This document shows, piece by piece, positions 17,475-26,724 of a stretch of DNA of 64,000 bases. Every line of letters begins with the position of its first letter. The first letter of the stretch is position 1. The stretch is from UBA6244 sp963676875 (lineage in GTDB: Bacteria; Bacteroidota; Bacteroidia; Bacteroidales; F082), in the NCBI GenBank assembly GCA_963676875.1, contig OY781436.1, forward strand, positions 4,278,001 to 4,342,000, in the 5' to 3' direction. The position numbers were made by a program, and so were the translations under genes. The notes beneath the pieces were generated by a model. That model was not told the origin of the DNA, searched no databases, and worked only from the letters and a program-made list of their open reading frames with translations.

Positions 17475-18572
17475 TCAAGGTTGTTGGTTGATGATTTGTT
17501 GAATGATTTCGGCCATTTTGTGCTCGGATTTTTCCATGCTCAAAAGCAAGGCCTTCTGGGCATACCAGCGTTGGAGATTGTGCTGGGGATGTGCCGTTTT
17601 AAAGTAAATATCTCCATTTATAAAATCGGTTAAAAAGCGCAATCCGATAATAAAAGTCATGTATTGTGGTGCCAGACTTAGGGTAGAAAGCTCGGTAGTT
17701 GTAAGTATGTGGCGCATTTGTTGGAGAAAACCTTCGGCGTAAGCAGCAAAGAGTTCCAAATCGATAAACATCTGTTGTGTGTCGGGTTCATCTTCTATCG
17801 AAGAAGCGGCTCCGGTACGGATGGCGTCACCAAAATCGTGAAAAACAAATCCCGGCATCACGGTGTCTAAGTCGATGATGCAAATGGACTTACCCTTTGG
17901 GTCGAAAAGGATATTGTTGAATTTGGGATCGTTGTGGGTAATGCGCCGGGGAATGGAATTTGTTGTTTCGGCACTGAATAGTTGAAGCAATTTCTCGGCC
18001 CGTTGACGGACAAATCCAACTTCATTTTTAACTTCGGAAATCCTTGATGCACTGTCCGATTGAAGGGCTTTCTCAAATTGCTCCAAACGTTTACCGAGGT
18101 CGTGAAATCCGGGGAGGGTGATGGATATGGAATCGACGTGAAATCCATCCAAATCGCCAAGAAACTTGCCCAACGCCCTGCCGCCTTCGTAAGCGTGGGC
18201 AGTGGAAGGAATGGTGTCGAACGTTCGGCTGTTGGGAATAAACCTGAAAACCCGCCAGTAACTGAGCTCATCTACCGAGAAAAAAGGTTGGCCATCGGGG
18301 GTGGCGATTATCTCTAATCCTGAGTAGGTTTGATGGGAATCATTTTTGTTTTCGTTGACCTTTTTCAGGTGATTTGTAACCCTGGATATGTTATCCTGAA
18401 GGGCTTTTACTTCAGGAAAAATGTTTCGATTGATCTCCTGCAGGATGTATTGAGAATTTCCATCATGTGGCCAAAGCAGATAGGTACGGTGGATGTGACC
18501 GGAGCCATAGGGCTGATAACCTGATATTTCGTTTTTGGGAAAAAATCCTGCGATGGCTTCTTCGATGTGCAT
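17475..18572 (-). CDS. APH-fold sugar kinase, N-acetylhexosamine 1-kinase-like
   Basis: A 365-residue cytoplasmic phosphotransferase of the APH/choline-kinase fold. The catalytic loop is RRITHNDPKFNNILFD (His-Asn-Asp, with the Asn for Mg) and the metal Asp is in ICIIDLDTVMPG, followed by FHDFGDAIR. The N-lobe contains YILQEINR, and WRVFRFIPNSRTFD resembles NahK, which phosphorylates GalNAc and GlcNAc at O1. It is the promoter-proximal gene of a two-gene operon with the GH109 enzyme, so a salvage route from cleaved glycoside to hexosamine-1-phosphate makes sense. No uridylyltransferase is visible nearby. Confidence 0.75.
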   Translation of the reverse strand: MHIEEAIAGFFPKNEISGYQPYGSGHIHRTYLLWPHDGNSQYILQEINRNIFPEVKALQDNISRVTNHLKKVNENKNDSHQTYSGLEIIATPDGQPFFSVDELSYWRVFRFIPNSRTFDTIPSTAHAYEGGRALGKFLGDLDGFHVDSISITLPGFHDLGKRLEQFEKALQSDSASRISEVKNEVGFVRQRAEKLLQLFSAETTNSIPRRITHNDPKFNNILFDPKGKSICIIDLDTVMPGFVFHDFGDAIRTGAASSIEDEPDTQQMFIDLELFAAYAEGFLQQMRHILTTTELSTLSLAPQYMTFIIGLRFLTDFINGDIYFKTAHPQHNLQRWYAQKALLLSMEKSEHKMAEIIQQIINQQP

Positions 18573-18731
18573 TTATTGATGTCTTTTGGGATGGGAAATT
18601 ACGAAATAATCTGTTTGTGATGGAGTATCATCACGAAAACATGAAGATTGTCCGGGGCTTGTGGCCTGGATTTATTAAACGCAGCAAGGAAGCCTGCTTT
18701 TTGCTACTTTTGCACCTCAAAATATTTTGCC

Positions 18732-20519
18732 ATGATTGAAACCACCATCACGCAATTGTTGCGCGAAGCCATTGTATCACTTTACGGACAAGAACCAGCC
18801 GAGGCACTTCTACAGGTGCAGAAAACACGACCCGAATTCAAAGGTGAATATACGGTTGTCGTGTTTCCTTTGCTAAAAATATCGCGTAAAAACCCGGAAC
18901 AAACGGCTTCAGAAATTGGAAAGTATATTATAGATAATAGTTCGGATATAATTGAATTTAATGTAATTAAGGGTTTTTTAAATCTTTCTGTTTCCAATCA
19001 ATACTGGCTCCGGTTTTTTGGTGAAATTTTTCACGAAAGTGATTACGGATTTAAAAAACATACAGGAGGAGCTCCCATTGTCATCGAATATTCTTCGCCC
19101 AATACAAACAAACCTTTGCATTTGGGACATATCCGAAACAACCTGCTTGGCTGGTCGGTGGCAGCCATCGCGAAAGCCAATGGTATGGATGTGAAAAAAG
19201 TAAACCTGGTGAACGATCGCGGCATTCATATTTGCAAATCGATGTTGGCATGGCAGAAATGGGGAAACGATAGCACACCCGAGACTACCGGTCAAAAGGG
19301 CGATAAACTGGTAGGAGACTATTATGTGCGTTTCGATCAGGAGTACAAAGCCGAAATGGCTGCCCTCATTGAAAAAGGAATGGATCCCGATAAGGCAAAA
19401 AATGAAGCTCCCCTCCTGCTCGAAGCCAAGCAAATGCTGAAGAAATGGGAAGATGGCGACAAGCAGGTGAGAGATTTATGGCTCAAAATGAACGGATGGG
19501 TATATGACGGATTCGATGTAACTTACAACCGTTTGGGTATCGATTTCGATAAAATTTATTATGAAAGCGACACTTACCTATTGGGTAAATCATTGGTGGA
19601 AGAAGGCTTGAAAAAGGGCGTTTTATTTAAAAAAGAGGATGGTTCTGTTTGGTGCGACCTTACTGCTGAGGGACTGGACGAAAAGCTTTTGTTGCGAGCC
19701 GACGGCACCTCCGTTTACATGACCCAGGATCTGGGTACCGCACAACTCCGTTACAACGACTATCATCCTGAAAAGCTGGTGTATGTAGTTGGAAATGAGC
19801 AAAATTACCATTTCGATGTGCTCAAGCTGGTGTTGAAGAAATTGGGTAAGGAATGGGCAGACGCCATCGAGCACCTCTCCTATGGCATGGTGGAACTGCC
19901 ACAGGGTAAAATGAAATCGCGTGAAGGAACTGTAGTGGATGCCGATGATTTGATGGATGAAATGTATCAAACCGCAAAAATCACCACCGAAGCCTTGGGC
20001 AAATTTGACGATTTCACCCCGGAAGAAGCACATAAACTCTATAACATGCTGAGTTTGGGAGCATTAAAATATTTCATGCTCAAGGTGGATCCCAAAAAAA
20101 CCATGATGTTTAATCCCGCCGAATCCATCGACTTCACCGGGAATACCGGACCATTTATTCAATACACCCATGCCCGTATTAAATCGGTGTTGCGTAAAGC
20201 GGATGAAGCCGGGATTTCCTTTAGTGAAGTGAATACCTCTATTTCAGAATTGGATGACAAAGAGAAATCGCTGCTGGTATTGCTTCATGAATTTCCACAG
20301 ACGGTAAATCAGGCAGCCATCAGTTTTAGTCCGGCCATCATAGCCAACTACGCCTATGAACTGGCCAAGGAATTCAATCAGTTTTATCATGCCCTGTTAA
20401 TACTCAAAGAAGAAAATATGCATAAGCGACAACTTCGGCTACAATTATCTTCGGTAACGGCACGTACGATTAAGCTATCCATGCAGCTCATTGGCGTAGA
20501 GGTTCCTGAAAGGATGTAG
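18732..20519 (+). CDS. argS: Arginyl-tRNA synthetase
   Basis: Class I aminoacyl-tRNA synthetase charging tRNA-Arg, 595 residues from the ATG at 18732. A longer frame opens at 18648, but a -7-like TACTTTTG (18705-18712) lies between, so the later start is right. The ArgRS N-terminal additional domain covers the first ~110 residues, with the HIGH-type motif in NKPLHLGHIRNN, a KMSKS-like KMKSREGT, and the C-terminal DALR anticodon-binding domain (from about NTGPFIQYTHARI). Length is normal. It is monocistronic and stops five bases from the convergent gasdermin-like gene. Confidence 0.95.
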   Translation: MIETTITQLLREAIVSLYGQEPAEALLQVQKTRPEFKGEYTVVVFPLLKISRKNPEQTASEIGKYIIDNSSDIIEFNVIKGFLNLSVSNQYWLRFFGEIFHESDYGFKKHTGGAPIVIEYSSPNTNKPLHLGHIRNNLLGWSVAAIAKANGMDVKKVNLVNDRGIHICKSMLAWQKWGNDSTPETTGQKGDKLVGDYYVRFDQEYKAEMAALIEKGMDPDKAKNEAPLLLEAKQMLKKWEDGDKQVRDLWLKMNGWVYDGFDVTYNRLGIDFDKIYYESDTYLLGKSLVEEGLKKGVLFKKEDGSVWCDLTAEGLDEKLLLRADGTSVYMTQDLGTAQLRYNDYHPEKLVYVVGNEQNYHFDVLKLVLKKLGKEWADAIEHLSYGMVELPQGKMKSREGTVVDADDLMDEMYQTAKITTEALGKFDDFTPEEAHKLYNMLSLGALKYFMLKVDPKKTMMFNPAESIDFTGNTGPFIQYTHARIKSVLRKADEAGISFSEVNTSISELDDKEKSLLVLLHEFPQTVNQAAISFSPAIIANYAYELAKEFNQFYHALLILKEENMHKRQLRLQLSSVTARTIKLSMQLIGVEVPERM

Positions 20520-20524
20520 ATGAC

Positions 20525-21226
20525 TTAAAAGAAATTCCTGTTGTCTGTTACCAGTTTCAATTTCTTGAAGTGGCCTTTGTCGTAGTCAATTTTGCTGGCT
20601 TTTACGGCAATGGGGAAATACCCGGCACTGCTTGAAACCATTTTAAGTTTAGAGGTGTTGTTCATGGAGAAATCAAGCTTACCGTCGGCTGCACTATTCA
20701 AACTGGCTACTAAATCTGCATTCAGTTCGAAATCTGTTTCAATTTCCACAACAAGATTTTTGGCAAACACCACACCTGTCAGAATCAAAATGTTGTTTCT
20801 ATTGGCATTTTTCAATAAAGCCAGGTTGCTGTGTTTGAAATCGGCGTCAGAAAAAAAGTTTTCGATTTCACCCACCGGACATTCTTTGGTAATGGCATTG
20901 TCGTAACTGATGGTAACTTTCTTTCCGCTTTTTATTTTAGCAGACAGTTCAAAAGTACCCATTCCCAAAGATTTTAGTATTTCCTCAAGAAGTGTAATTC
21001 CGATATTAAATCCATAGTTATCTTTTTTGGTAGAATTGACGTTTAACGCATCATTTACCAGCTCTGTTAAAGGTAACGAACTTGTGAATGCTTGATTAAC
21101 ATGCGAGTAATAGAGTTCGACTTCGTCGAATGGTTTTTTTAGCCATAGTTGAAAAGGCTTGTGGTTTCGTACTGGACCATCAATCAGGTCGTAAGCTTGT
21201 TCGCGGAGATAGTTTTTTAAACTCAT
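20525..21226 (-). CDS. Gasdermin-like protein candidate next to a zincin
   Basis: A 233-residue protein from the ATG at 21226; an alternative ATG at 21256 adds ten polar residues. There is no signal peptide and no obvious membrane helix. The layout resembles bacterial gasdermins: a short N-terminal helix with basic residues (MSLKNYLREQAYDLID), a segment FNIGITLLEEILKSLGMG near the first quarter, then alternating beta segments (KKVTISYDNA, NILILTGVVFAKNLVVEIE) and a late PIAVKASKIDYD block. The end (KLVTDNRNFF) is short and hydrophobic. Gasdermins are cleaved by a neighbouring protease to release a pore-forming body that kills the cell. No N-terminal Cys for acylation is present, unlike several characterised bacterial members. 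The family call is by pattern memory only; it could be another fold. It lies 78 bases after the zincin gene, same strand. Confidence 0.4.
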   Translation of the reverse strand: MSLKNYLREQAYDLIDGPVRNHKPFQLWLKKPFDEVELYYSHVNQAFTSSLPLTELVNDALNVNSTKKDNYGFNIGITLLEEILKSLGMGTFELSAKIKSGKKVTISYDNAITKECPVGEIENFFSDADFKHSNLALLKNANRNNILILTGVVFAKNLVVEIETDFELNADLVASLNSAADGKLDFSMNNTSKLKMVSSSAGYFPIAVKASKIDYDKGHFKKLKLVTDNRNFF

Positions 21227-21304
21227 GTTATTTGTATTTGTTTTGTCCCTACTCATAAGGCTTTTCGGTTACGCCCCGTTTTTTAAAGTGGTCTCCGGAC
21301 TCCA

Positions 21305-21847
21305 CTAGGCCGTATAGCTTTTTCTGATTAAATCTTCTAGAATATCGTCTATCGTATAGGTAACATCTTTTTCTTTGTTAAATTTGGCACTGCCCATTTT
21401 AGGATTATGAACATAGCCGTAATATTTGGTATGCATAATTTCATGACCCACATGGGCTGCATAGCTGATGACTAATTCTTTTCCTTTTTTCGACTTTAGC
21501 CACCAATTGTAAGTATTAATGCTTGTACCCAAAGGTTTTGTTTCTCCCATGGTTTTTGATATCCAACGTTTCCATGGGTGTGATAGATATTTTACGTTTA
21601 CGGTCACAGTTATATCTTTTTGTGACATGATATCCGTATAAACATCCGCTCCATTAATATCCAGGCCATCGCTCGATAAACTAGGCTTGTTGCTAGCAAC
21701 GAACGTTTGTGCATCTAATTGTTTTTTAAATTCTGGCATGTTAAATACAACATTTAGCAACTGGGTAGCCTGTGCAATGATTTTGGCAGTAATGGGATAC
21801 ATATACCCCAAAGTCGTGGTATGAATATGGATTTTATTTTCGGCCAT
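21305..21847 (-). CDS. Small putative zincin metallopeptidase
   Basis: A 180-residue protein without signal peptide. The HExxH zinc motif appears as HEIMH at residues 135-139, preceded by an apolar helix (LVISYAAHVG), and a further His follows seven residues later (YYGYVH), a possible third ligand. The catalytic base would be Glu136. N-terminal part is helical (AKIIAQATQLLNVVFNMPEFKKQ), then beta (DITVTVNVKYL). The shape fits small bacterial zincins with a late HExxH; I do not know a named family. It is the first gene of a two-gene unit with the gasdermin-like protein, so it may be the protease that activates it. A role as an unrelated toxin or effector cannot be excluded. Confidence 0.6.
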   Translation of the reverse strand: MAENKIHIHTTTLGYMYPITAKIIAQATQLLNVVFNMPEFKKQLDAQTFVASNKPSLSSDGLDINGADVYTDIMSQKDITVTVNVKYLSHPWKRWISKTMGETKPLGTSINTYNWWLKSKKGKELVISYAAHVGHEIMHTKYYGYVHNPKMGSAKFNKEKDVTYTIDDILEDLIRKSYTA

Positions 21848-22085
21848 GGTGAGTAATTATTTGGTGAGCTTTTAAATAAATCAATAAGCAACAACAAGAT
21901 AAAGATGCGTTCTTTTATTGAGTTTATAAAAGTATAAAATAATTATTCCCTTCTGAAAATATATTACCATAAAAAGCTGAAATTAATCATAATATGATCT
22001 GCTTATGCTTTAAATATGGGCTACAAAGGCTTTTAAACTACCAATTAGTTTTTTATTTCCTACACGAATCTAGGCAAACAGGTAA

Positions 22086-22318
22086 TATCAACTATAAATT
22101 GAAGTTAGCACTACGCTGTTGATGTATAATGCCGATATAGAATTGAAGAGGTTTCAGGAGCGAAGCGAACTTATACCATATATAAATTGAAGTTAGCACA
22201 ACGCTGTTGATGTATAATGCCGATATAGAATTGAAGAGGTTTCAGGAGCAAGGCGAACTTAAAGCTCATTTCAATTCATAATCGGTATTAAAGCTCATTT
22301 CAATTCATAATCGGTATA
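22086..22318 (-). repeat. MITE-like dispersed repeat array, B-B-A-A arrangement
   Basis: This block has two ~86-base B units (each running ATAAATTGAAGTTAGCAC to GCGAAGCGAACTT as read on the plus strand) followed by two ~29-base A units (TTTCAATTCATAATCGGTAT). Read on the minus strand it is A-A-B-B. The outer ends TATACC and GGTATA are inverted, and about 26 bases at each end of a complete A+B unit pair at some 20 positions. The same family recurs at 27249, 30708/32915, 39317 and 45362. No coding frame is conserved. The wider gap 21848-22400 holds otherwise only AT-rich DNA and a terminator. Confidence 0.7.
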
Positions 22319-22337
22319 ACATTGACAAAAAACAAAA

Positions 22338-22380
22338 AAAACACGGATTTCAACCCTGAAAAAGCAGAATCCGTGTTTTT
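22338..22380 (-). terminator. Rho-independent terminator of the aminotransferase gene
   Basis: ACACGGATT and AATCCGTGT form a stem with A/T runs on both sides, so it works on the minus strand after the aminotransferase and could be bidirectional. Confidence 0.75.
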
Positions 22381-22400
22381 TTATTAAGTGTGGTATACTT

Positions 22401-23711
22401 CTAGTGATCAGCATGAAATTGCCTGAGCCTGTCCTCCAAATCACCAAACTGACTTGGTTGTACCAAGGATGTACAAGCCCTAATTCCCTCAACACGCTCG
22501 CTGCCTGTAATAAGCAACGAAATAGCACTTATACCATAGTAAACCAGTTCGTTAAGCAATTCTTCGGCATCCATTCCGGGATAGGAAAATGTAAAATAAA
22601 AACCGTCGGCGATGGGTTCGTCGATATCGGTGTCATAAACAATTTCAAAACCATTGTCAGTGAAAAGTTTCTTCATTATTTTGGCTTTATCACCGTATTT
22701 CAAAACCGATTCCACAATGTTGAACTCGCCTGTATTGGCAGCTTTTAGCATGGCGGCGAGGGCATATTGTGCCGAATGTGATGTTCCTGAACTTAAGGGA
22801 TATAGGGTGCCAAAAACCATGGCATAGCCAAATTGTGATGAAGGATAAAACTCCAATAGATCTTCAAAACGTGTATTAAACAACTTATTGGAAATCACCA
22901 TCATACCAATGCGTTCGCCTGCGTAACTGAACACTTTGGAACTGGAAATAAATAGGATATAATTATCAGTGTAATGGGCAACCGTCGGTTGATAGGGTGC
23001 CTTTCCTGGAACCGAATAATCTTTTCGGAAATCCATGCCAAAATAGGCCAAATCTTCCATCACAACCACATCATATTTAGTGGCCAATTCGCCAATGGTT
23101 TTCAACTCATCTTCCGTAAAGCATATCCATGATGGGTTGTTGGGATTGCTATATAAAACTGAATGTATTTTTCCGGTTTTAAAATAGGATTCCAGCTTCT
23201 CACGAAGCTTGTCGCCACGGTAATTATAAACATCGAAACTCTGGTATTTGCGACCCAGCACCAGGTGCTGACTTTTATGTACAGGAAATCCCGGATCGAT
23301 GAACAAGGTAGTATCGCGTTCTTTAAAAAGCCTGCTCATAATCAGGAAGCTGGCAAAACTACCCTGCATGGAACCCACGGTCGGTAGGCAACATTCTGCA
23401 TTTACTTCCACATCCATATAATTCTTTACAAATTTCGATATCTCGGTTTTTAACTCCGGAATTCCTTGAATGTCGGGATATTTGGCGGCAACACCTTTTT
23501 TTAGGGCTTCGATCTGGCCATCAACACCAATTTTTTCCGGTGGAAGTCCGGGAATCCCCATTTCCATTCGTATAAACTTTTCTCCACTTTCTTTTTCAAT
23601 TTCATCCACCAATTTCTTTATTTCACGAATGGACGACCTGCCAACCGACTTCAGTCCGCTGGCGGTAATCTTCTCTGTAACAATTTGATAATCTATGGGT
23701 GTAACTTTCAT
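22401..23711 (-). CDS. PLP-dependent class I/II aminotransferase
   Basis: A 436-residue cytoplasmic fold-type I aminotransferase. The PLP lysine is in SSSKVFSYAGERIGMM; the pyridine-contacting Asp is in VVMEDLAYFGMD; the substrate/PLP Asn in YSNPNNPSW; the carboxylate-binding Arg near the C-terminus (SERVEGIRACTSL). The sequence belongs to the aspartate/aromatic aminotransferase superfamily, with the specific amino acid unclear. It is followed on the same strand context by an acyl-CoA synthetase and 2-oxoacid:ferredoxin oxidoreductase genes, which suggests a role in converting amino acids to 2-oxoacids for fermentation. It is separated by 36 bases from the membrane protein gene upstream. Confidence 0.85.
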   Translation of the reverse strand: MKVTPIDYQIVTEKITASGLKSVGRSSIREIKKLVDEIEKESGEKFIRMEMGIPGLPPEKIGVDGQIEALKKGVAAKYPDIQGIPELKTEISKFVKNYMDVEVNAECCLPTVGSMQGSFASFLIMSRLFKERDTTLFIDPGFPVHKSQHLVLGRKYQSFDVYNYRGDKLREKLESYFKTGKIHSVLYSNPNNPSWICFTEDELKTIGELATKYDVVVMEDLAYFGMDFRKDYSVPGKAPYQPTVAHYTDNYILFISSSKVFSYAGERIGMMVISNKLFNTRFEDLLEFYPSSQFGYAMVFGTLYPLSSGTSHSAQYALAAMLKAANTGEFNIVESVLKYGDKAKIMKKLFTDNGFEIVYDTDIDEPIADGFYFTFSYPGMDAEELLNELVYYGISAISLLITGSERVEGIRACTSLVQPSQFGDLEDRLRQFHADH

Positions 23712-23747
23712 AAATGATAATTTAGCTGTAATGGTTAACTTTAATTT

Positions 23748-24443
23748 CTACTGTTTTTTTTCTGTCATGTCGGCAATTGCCAGAATCGTTCCCAATGCGA
23801 TTCCCAATAGTGCGGCAAACAGTACCTGAAAATCCGTTGGGAGCAAAAAAGTAATGGTATGAGCCGGAATCCAGAAAAAAGGGATGGTTTTTTTGAAGAC
23901 AAAATTCCATTGCACATCCCAGTTCAAATTTACAAAAATTTTTCTCATTTGAATGGGGTGTAAAAATCCTTTGAGGGTTCCCCCATTTTGCAAGATATGG
24001 GTATCGGTGATTTTATGTAAGGTCATCATAACCGGAGCATAAATCAGGTTCATGGCAGCACTAATGCTGAATGCAACGCCAACTTTTTCCCACGAAAGTG
24101 GTCCTTTAAAAGTATCTACTGCATGCTGAAATCCGCAATAGTCCATAAAAGCAGGTGTGCCGGTGGCAAAGATTACAAAGGCCATTTTGATGGTAACTCC
24201 CAGCACACCCCAAACAATCATGCGTGGAATGATACCAAACCCGGGTTGGTGATAATCTCCGGATTTGATACGCAAACCGATGACTTCACCCAGCGTAGCC
24301 AGCAAAGCAAACTTGACAAACGACATAATCAATCCGTGGTCGTGATTGAAGTCGAGGTAGAACTGTAGCACCGTATTGCTTAACACAAAAGGGCTAAATA
24401 TAGCTAGTACCAGCGCAATAAACAGGAAATCTTTCTTTTTCAC
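23748..24443 (-). CDS. Integral membrane protein of unknown function
   Basis: A 231-residue membrane protein starting at a GTG three bases after the acyl-CoA synthetase stop, so it is translationally coupled. About five or six hydrophobic segments are present: LFIALVLAIFSPFVLSN, FVKFALLATLGEVIGL, RMIVWGVLGVTIKMAFVIFA, FSISAAMNLIYAPVMM and two near the C-terminus ending in LGIALGTILAIAD. The segment NLNWDVQWNFVFKKTIPFFWIP faintly recalls the Mpv17/PMP22 family tryptophan pattern. A role as a transporter for amino acids or fermentation acids would fit the operon, but it is only an inference. Confidence 0.6.
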   Translation of the reverse strand: MKKKDFLFIALVLAIFSPFVLSNTVLQFYLDFNHDHGLIMSFVKFALLATLGEVIGLRIKSGDYHQPGFGIIPRMIVWGVLGVTIKMAFVIFATGTPAFMDYCGFQHAVDTFKGPLSWEKVGVAFSISAAMNLIYAPVMMTLHKITDTHILQNGGTLKGFLHPIQMRKIFVNLNWDVQWNFVFKKTIPFFWIPAHTITFLLPTDFQVLFAALLGIALGTILAIADMTEKKQ

Positions 24444-24446
24444 AGC

Positions 24447-26501
24447 CTATTTTTCTATTCTAATACGTGCATCTACTGCCACAACACCTGATTGGGTGCC
24501 CAATAATGGATTGAGGTCGAGTTCCACTATTTCAGGAGCGGCTTCAACCAAAGCAGAAAGCTGCGCCACCGTTTGAGCAAACTTCTCCTCGTTTACCCCT
24601 ACCATTCCACGTACTCCCTGAATCATTTTATAGCTGCGCAGTTTTTTCATGGCCGAGAGCACCTCTCCTTCCGAAACCGGAGCGAGCAGGTTTTGAACAT
24701 CTTTAAGCACTTCGATAAAAATGCCACCCAAACCAAACAATATCATGTGACCGAATTTATCTTCTTTTTTTACTCCGGCAAACAACTCCGTTCCGCTCAA
24801 CATGGGCTGAAGCAGCACTCCTGTGGCGTCTTTTATCTGCATCATCCGTTGCATTTCGGATTCCACCTTATCCATGGTTTGAATATTAAGGGTTACTCCT
24901 CCCACATCCGATTTATGAACAGGACCTACAACCTTCATTACCAACGGAAATCCTACTTCTTCAGCAGCTTTTTTTACGTGTTCTTGGGTCTTTACCACCA
25001 ACTCTTTGGCCCGTGCAATACCTGCCGCATCCAATAATTGCTGAACCTTCTCTGGAGCGAGGTAACCCTCAGTTGAACCATCGATAATGCTTCGAATGGT
25101 TTTATTGTCCAAAGGTGTAGCCAAGGACTTTTTCGTGGGTTCGGGAGTAAAATATATGCGTGAAAGGGCATTGGCCAGGGTTACTTCATCGGGAAAAAAC
25201 ACACCACCTTTTTTTACAAACGCGTTCACCTCTTCGGCTGCAGTAAGTATGGAAGGCAGCACAGGGTAGATGGGTTTGTGAGAGGATTTCATTTTTTCGT
25301 GTAGCAGGTCGTAAACATCGAAAATGGGAAACAATCCCGGAGTGCCGAAAATCACCACCATGGCATCAATGTGATGGAAATGTTTGTTGACTGAATCAAT
25401 GATGATTCCCAACTGTTCTGCTGTTCCAGTGGCCAGAAAATCGATGGGATTGGCAACGGATGAACCGGGAAAAAGTTTGGCTTTCAAGTCTTCAGCCTCA
25501 CTTCCCGTAATAGCCGGAACTTCCAAACCGCCATTGGATAAGGCGTCGGTGAGCATGACGGCCGGACCACCTGCATGGGTGATGATGGCGATATTTTTAC
25601 CTTTCAATTCTGGATACATAAACACCGATGCCACGCTGATTAAATCTTCACGTCCGTAACAGCGAACAATGCCGGCCTTTTTAAACAACGCATCAACAGC
25701 GGCATCAGGACTGGCCAATGCACCGGTATGTGAGGAGGCAGCGCGACTTCCCGCATCCGACGAACCTGCTTTGATGGCTGCTATTTTACATCCTTTGCCA
25801 ATTAAAGAAGCCGCATGTTTCAGCAGCATTTGTGGTTTATCGATGTTTTCCAGGTACAGCAATTTTACGGTGGGGTCGGTTTCTGGATTGAATGTTTCGT
25901 CCATGTGCTTTAGGATGTCTTCAACACCAATTTGGGCTGAATTACCTACCGAGTAAACATTGGCAAATTGCAAACCGTTAGGAATGCCGGCTTCCATAAT
26001 AAAACAAGCCGTGGCACCCGAACCACTAATAAAATCGCATCCCTTGTCGGATAAACGGGGAATGGGTTGCGTGAAAATACTCTGGTGCTGAGGAGTAAGT
26101 ATACCCACACAATTGGGGCCGATGAGCGAACCATCTACTTTGTTGATGGCAGCCACTACCCTATCTTCCAACAGTTTTCCTTCATGACTTTCTTCACTGA
26201 AACCTGCCGAAAGGATGATGAAAGCCTTGGTGTTTTTGTTTTCAGTAAGAAATTCCACCACCTGAGGGGTATGTTTGGCGGCAATGGCGATGATGGCCAG
26301 ATCCACATCGGGTAAATCTGCCGGATTTTTGTAACTTTTTATGCCTTGAACCTCTTCTTCTTTGGGGTTCATCACATATAGTTCACCCTTAAAGTCACCA
26401 TCTTTCAGGTTTTTAAGGATTTTACCTCCGGGCTTTTGAACATCGTTTGAACCACCCACAACGACAATACTTTGGGGGTGTGTAAGCTGTATATTGATCA
26501 T
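24447..26501 (-). CDS. ADP-forming acyl-CoA synthetase (alpha-beta fusion)
   Basis: A 684-residue fusion of the alpha (CoA-binding Rossmann plus ligase-CoA) and beta (ATP-grasp) modules of NDP-forming acetyl/acyl-CoA synthetase. Residues 1-130 are the CoA-binding domain (SIVVVGGSNDVQKPG). The phospho-histidine lies in SSHTGALASPDAAVDALF, and THAGGPAVMLTDAL is in the ligase domain. The C-terminal ~210 residues are an ATP-grasp fold (PLVMKVVGPVHKSDVGGV, ILFGLGGIFIEVLKDV). It converts acyl-CoA plus ADP and Pi to acid, CoA and ATP. A -7 box (26526-26533) covers an upstream in-frame ATG, so the start at 26501 is chosen. It is coupled to the downstream membrane protein gene. Confidence 0.88.
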   Translation of the reverse strand: MINIQLTHPQSIVVVGGSNDVQKPGGKILKNLKDGDFKGELYVMNPKEEEVQGIKSYKNPADLPDVDLAIIAIAAKHTPQVVEFLTENKNTKAFIILSAGFSEESHEGKLLEDRVVAAINKVDGSLIGPNCVGILTPQHQSIFTQPIPRLSDKGCDFISGSGATACFIMEAGIPNGLQFANVYSVGNSAQIGVEDILKHMDETFNPETDPTVKLLYLENIDKPQMLLKHAASLIGKGCKIAAIKAGSSDAGSRAASSHTGALASPDAAVDALFKKAGIVRCYGREDLISVASVFMYPELKGKNIAIITHAGGPAVMLTDALSNGGLEVPAITGSEAEDLKAKLFPGSSVANPIDFLATGTAEQLGIIIDSVNKHFHHIDAMVVIFGTPGLFPIFDVYDLLHEKMKSSHKPIYPVLPSILTAAEEVNAFVKKGGVFFPDEVTLANALSRIYFTPEPTKKSLATPLDNKTIRSIIDGSTEGYLAPEKVQQLLDAAGIARAKELVVKTQEHVKKAAEEVGFPLVMKVVGPVHKSDVGGVTLNIQTMDKVESEMQRMMQIKDATGVLLQPMLSGTELFAGVKKEDKFGHMILFGLGGIFIEVLKDVQNLLAPVSEGEVLSAMKKLRSYKMIQGVRGMVGVNEEKFAQTVAQLSALVEAAPEIVELDLNPLLGTQSGVVAVDARIRIEK

Positions 26502-26525
26502 TTTATTACGGTTGATTTTAGAAGA

Positions 26526-26533
26526 CAAAACTA
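26526..26533 (-). promoter_or_regulatory. -7 element of the acyl-CoA synthetase operon
   Basis: TAGTTTTG on the minus strand matches TAnnTTTG about 25 bases before the ATG at 26501 and rules out the longer start at 26528. No ideal -33 box. Confidence 0.5.
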
Positions 26534-26681
26534 CGGTTTTTTAACGCTTTATTTGCAGAAATACAGGTATTTAGAACGAATTTAAAAAGATTTGCATTCT
26601 GCTTTTCGAACCTTGCTTTATTGTAAAAAGTTAACACTTAAATCCATGACAAAATTTCGCGTAAGATGTGATAGTTTTTAT

Positions 26682-26689
26682 TACCTTTG
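26682..26689 (+). promoter_or_regulatory. -7 element of the haem-binding protein gene
   Basis: TACCTTTG matches TAnnTTTG and overlaps an earlier in-frame ATG (26668), supporting the later start at 26725. Confidence 0.5.
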
Positions 26690-26724
26690 AAAAGCTCAAA
26701 AATTTACTATTAAAAACAAAATCG

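Noticed and set aside
18648..18732. 28-residue N-terminal extension of ArgS
   Set aside because: The extension overlaps a -7-like box and is not part of the ArgRS family; the ATG at 18732 gives the normal start.
22086..22318. Possible CRISPR array from the repeated units
   Set aside because: Units are 29 and 86 bases in tandem with no unique spacers, and the same blocks recur at other loci, so this is a dispersed repeat.
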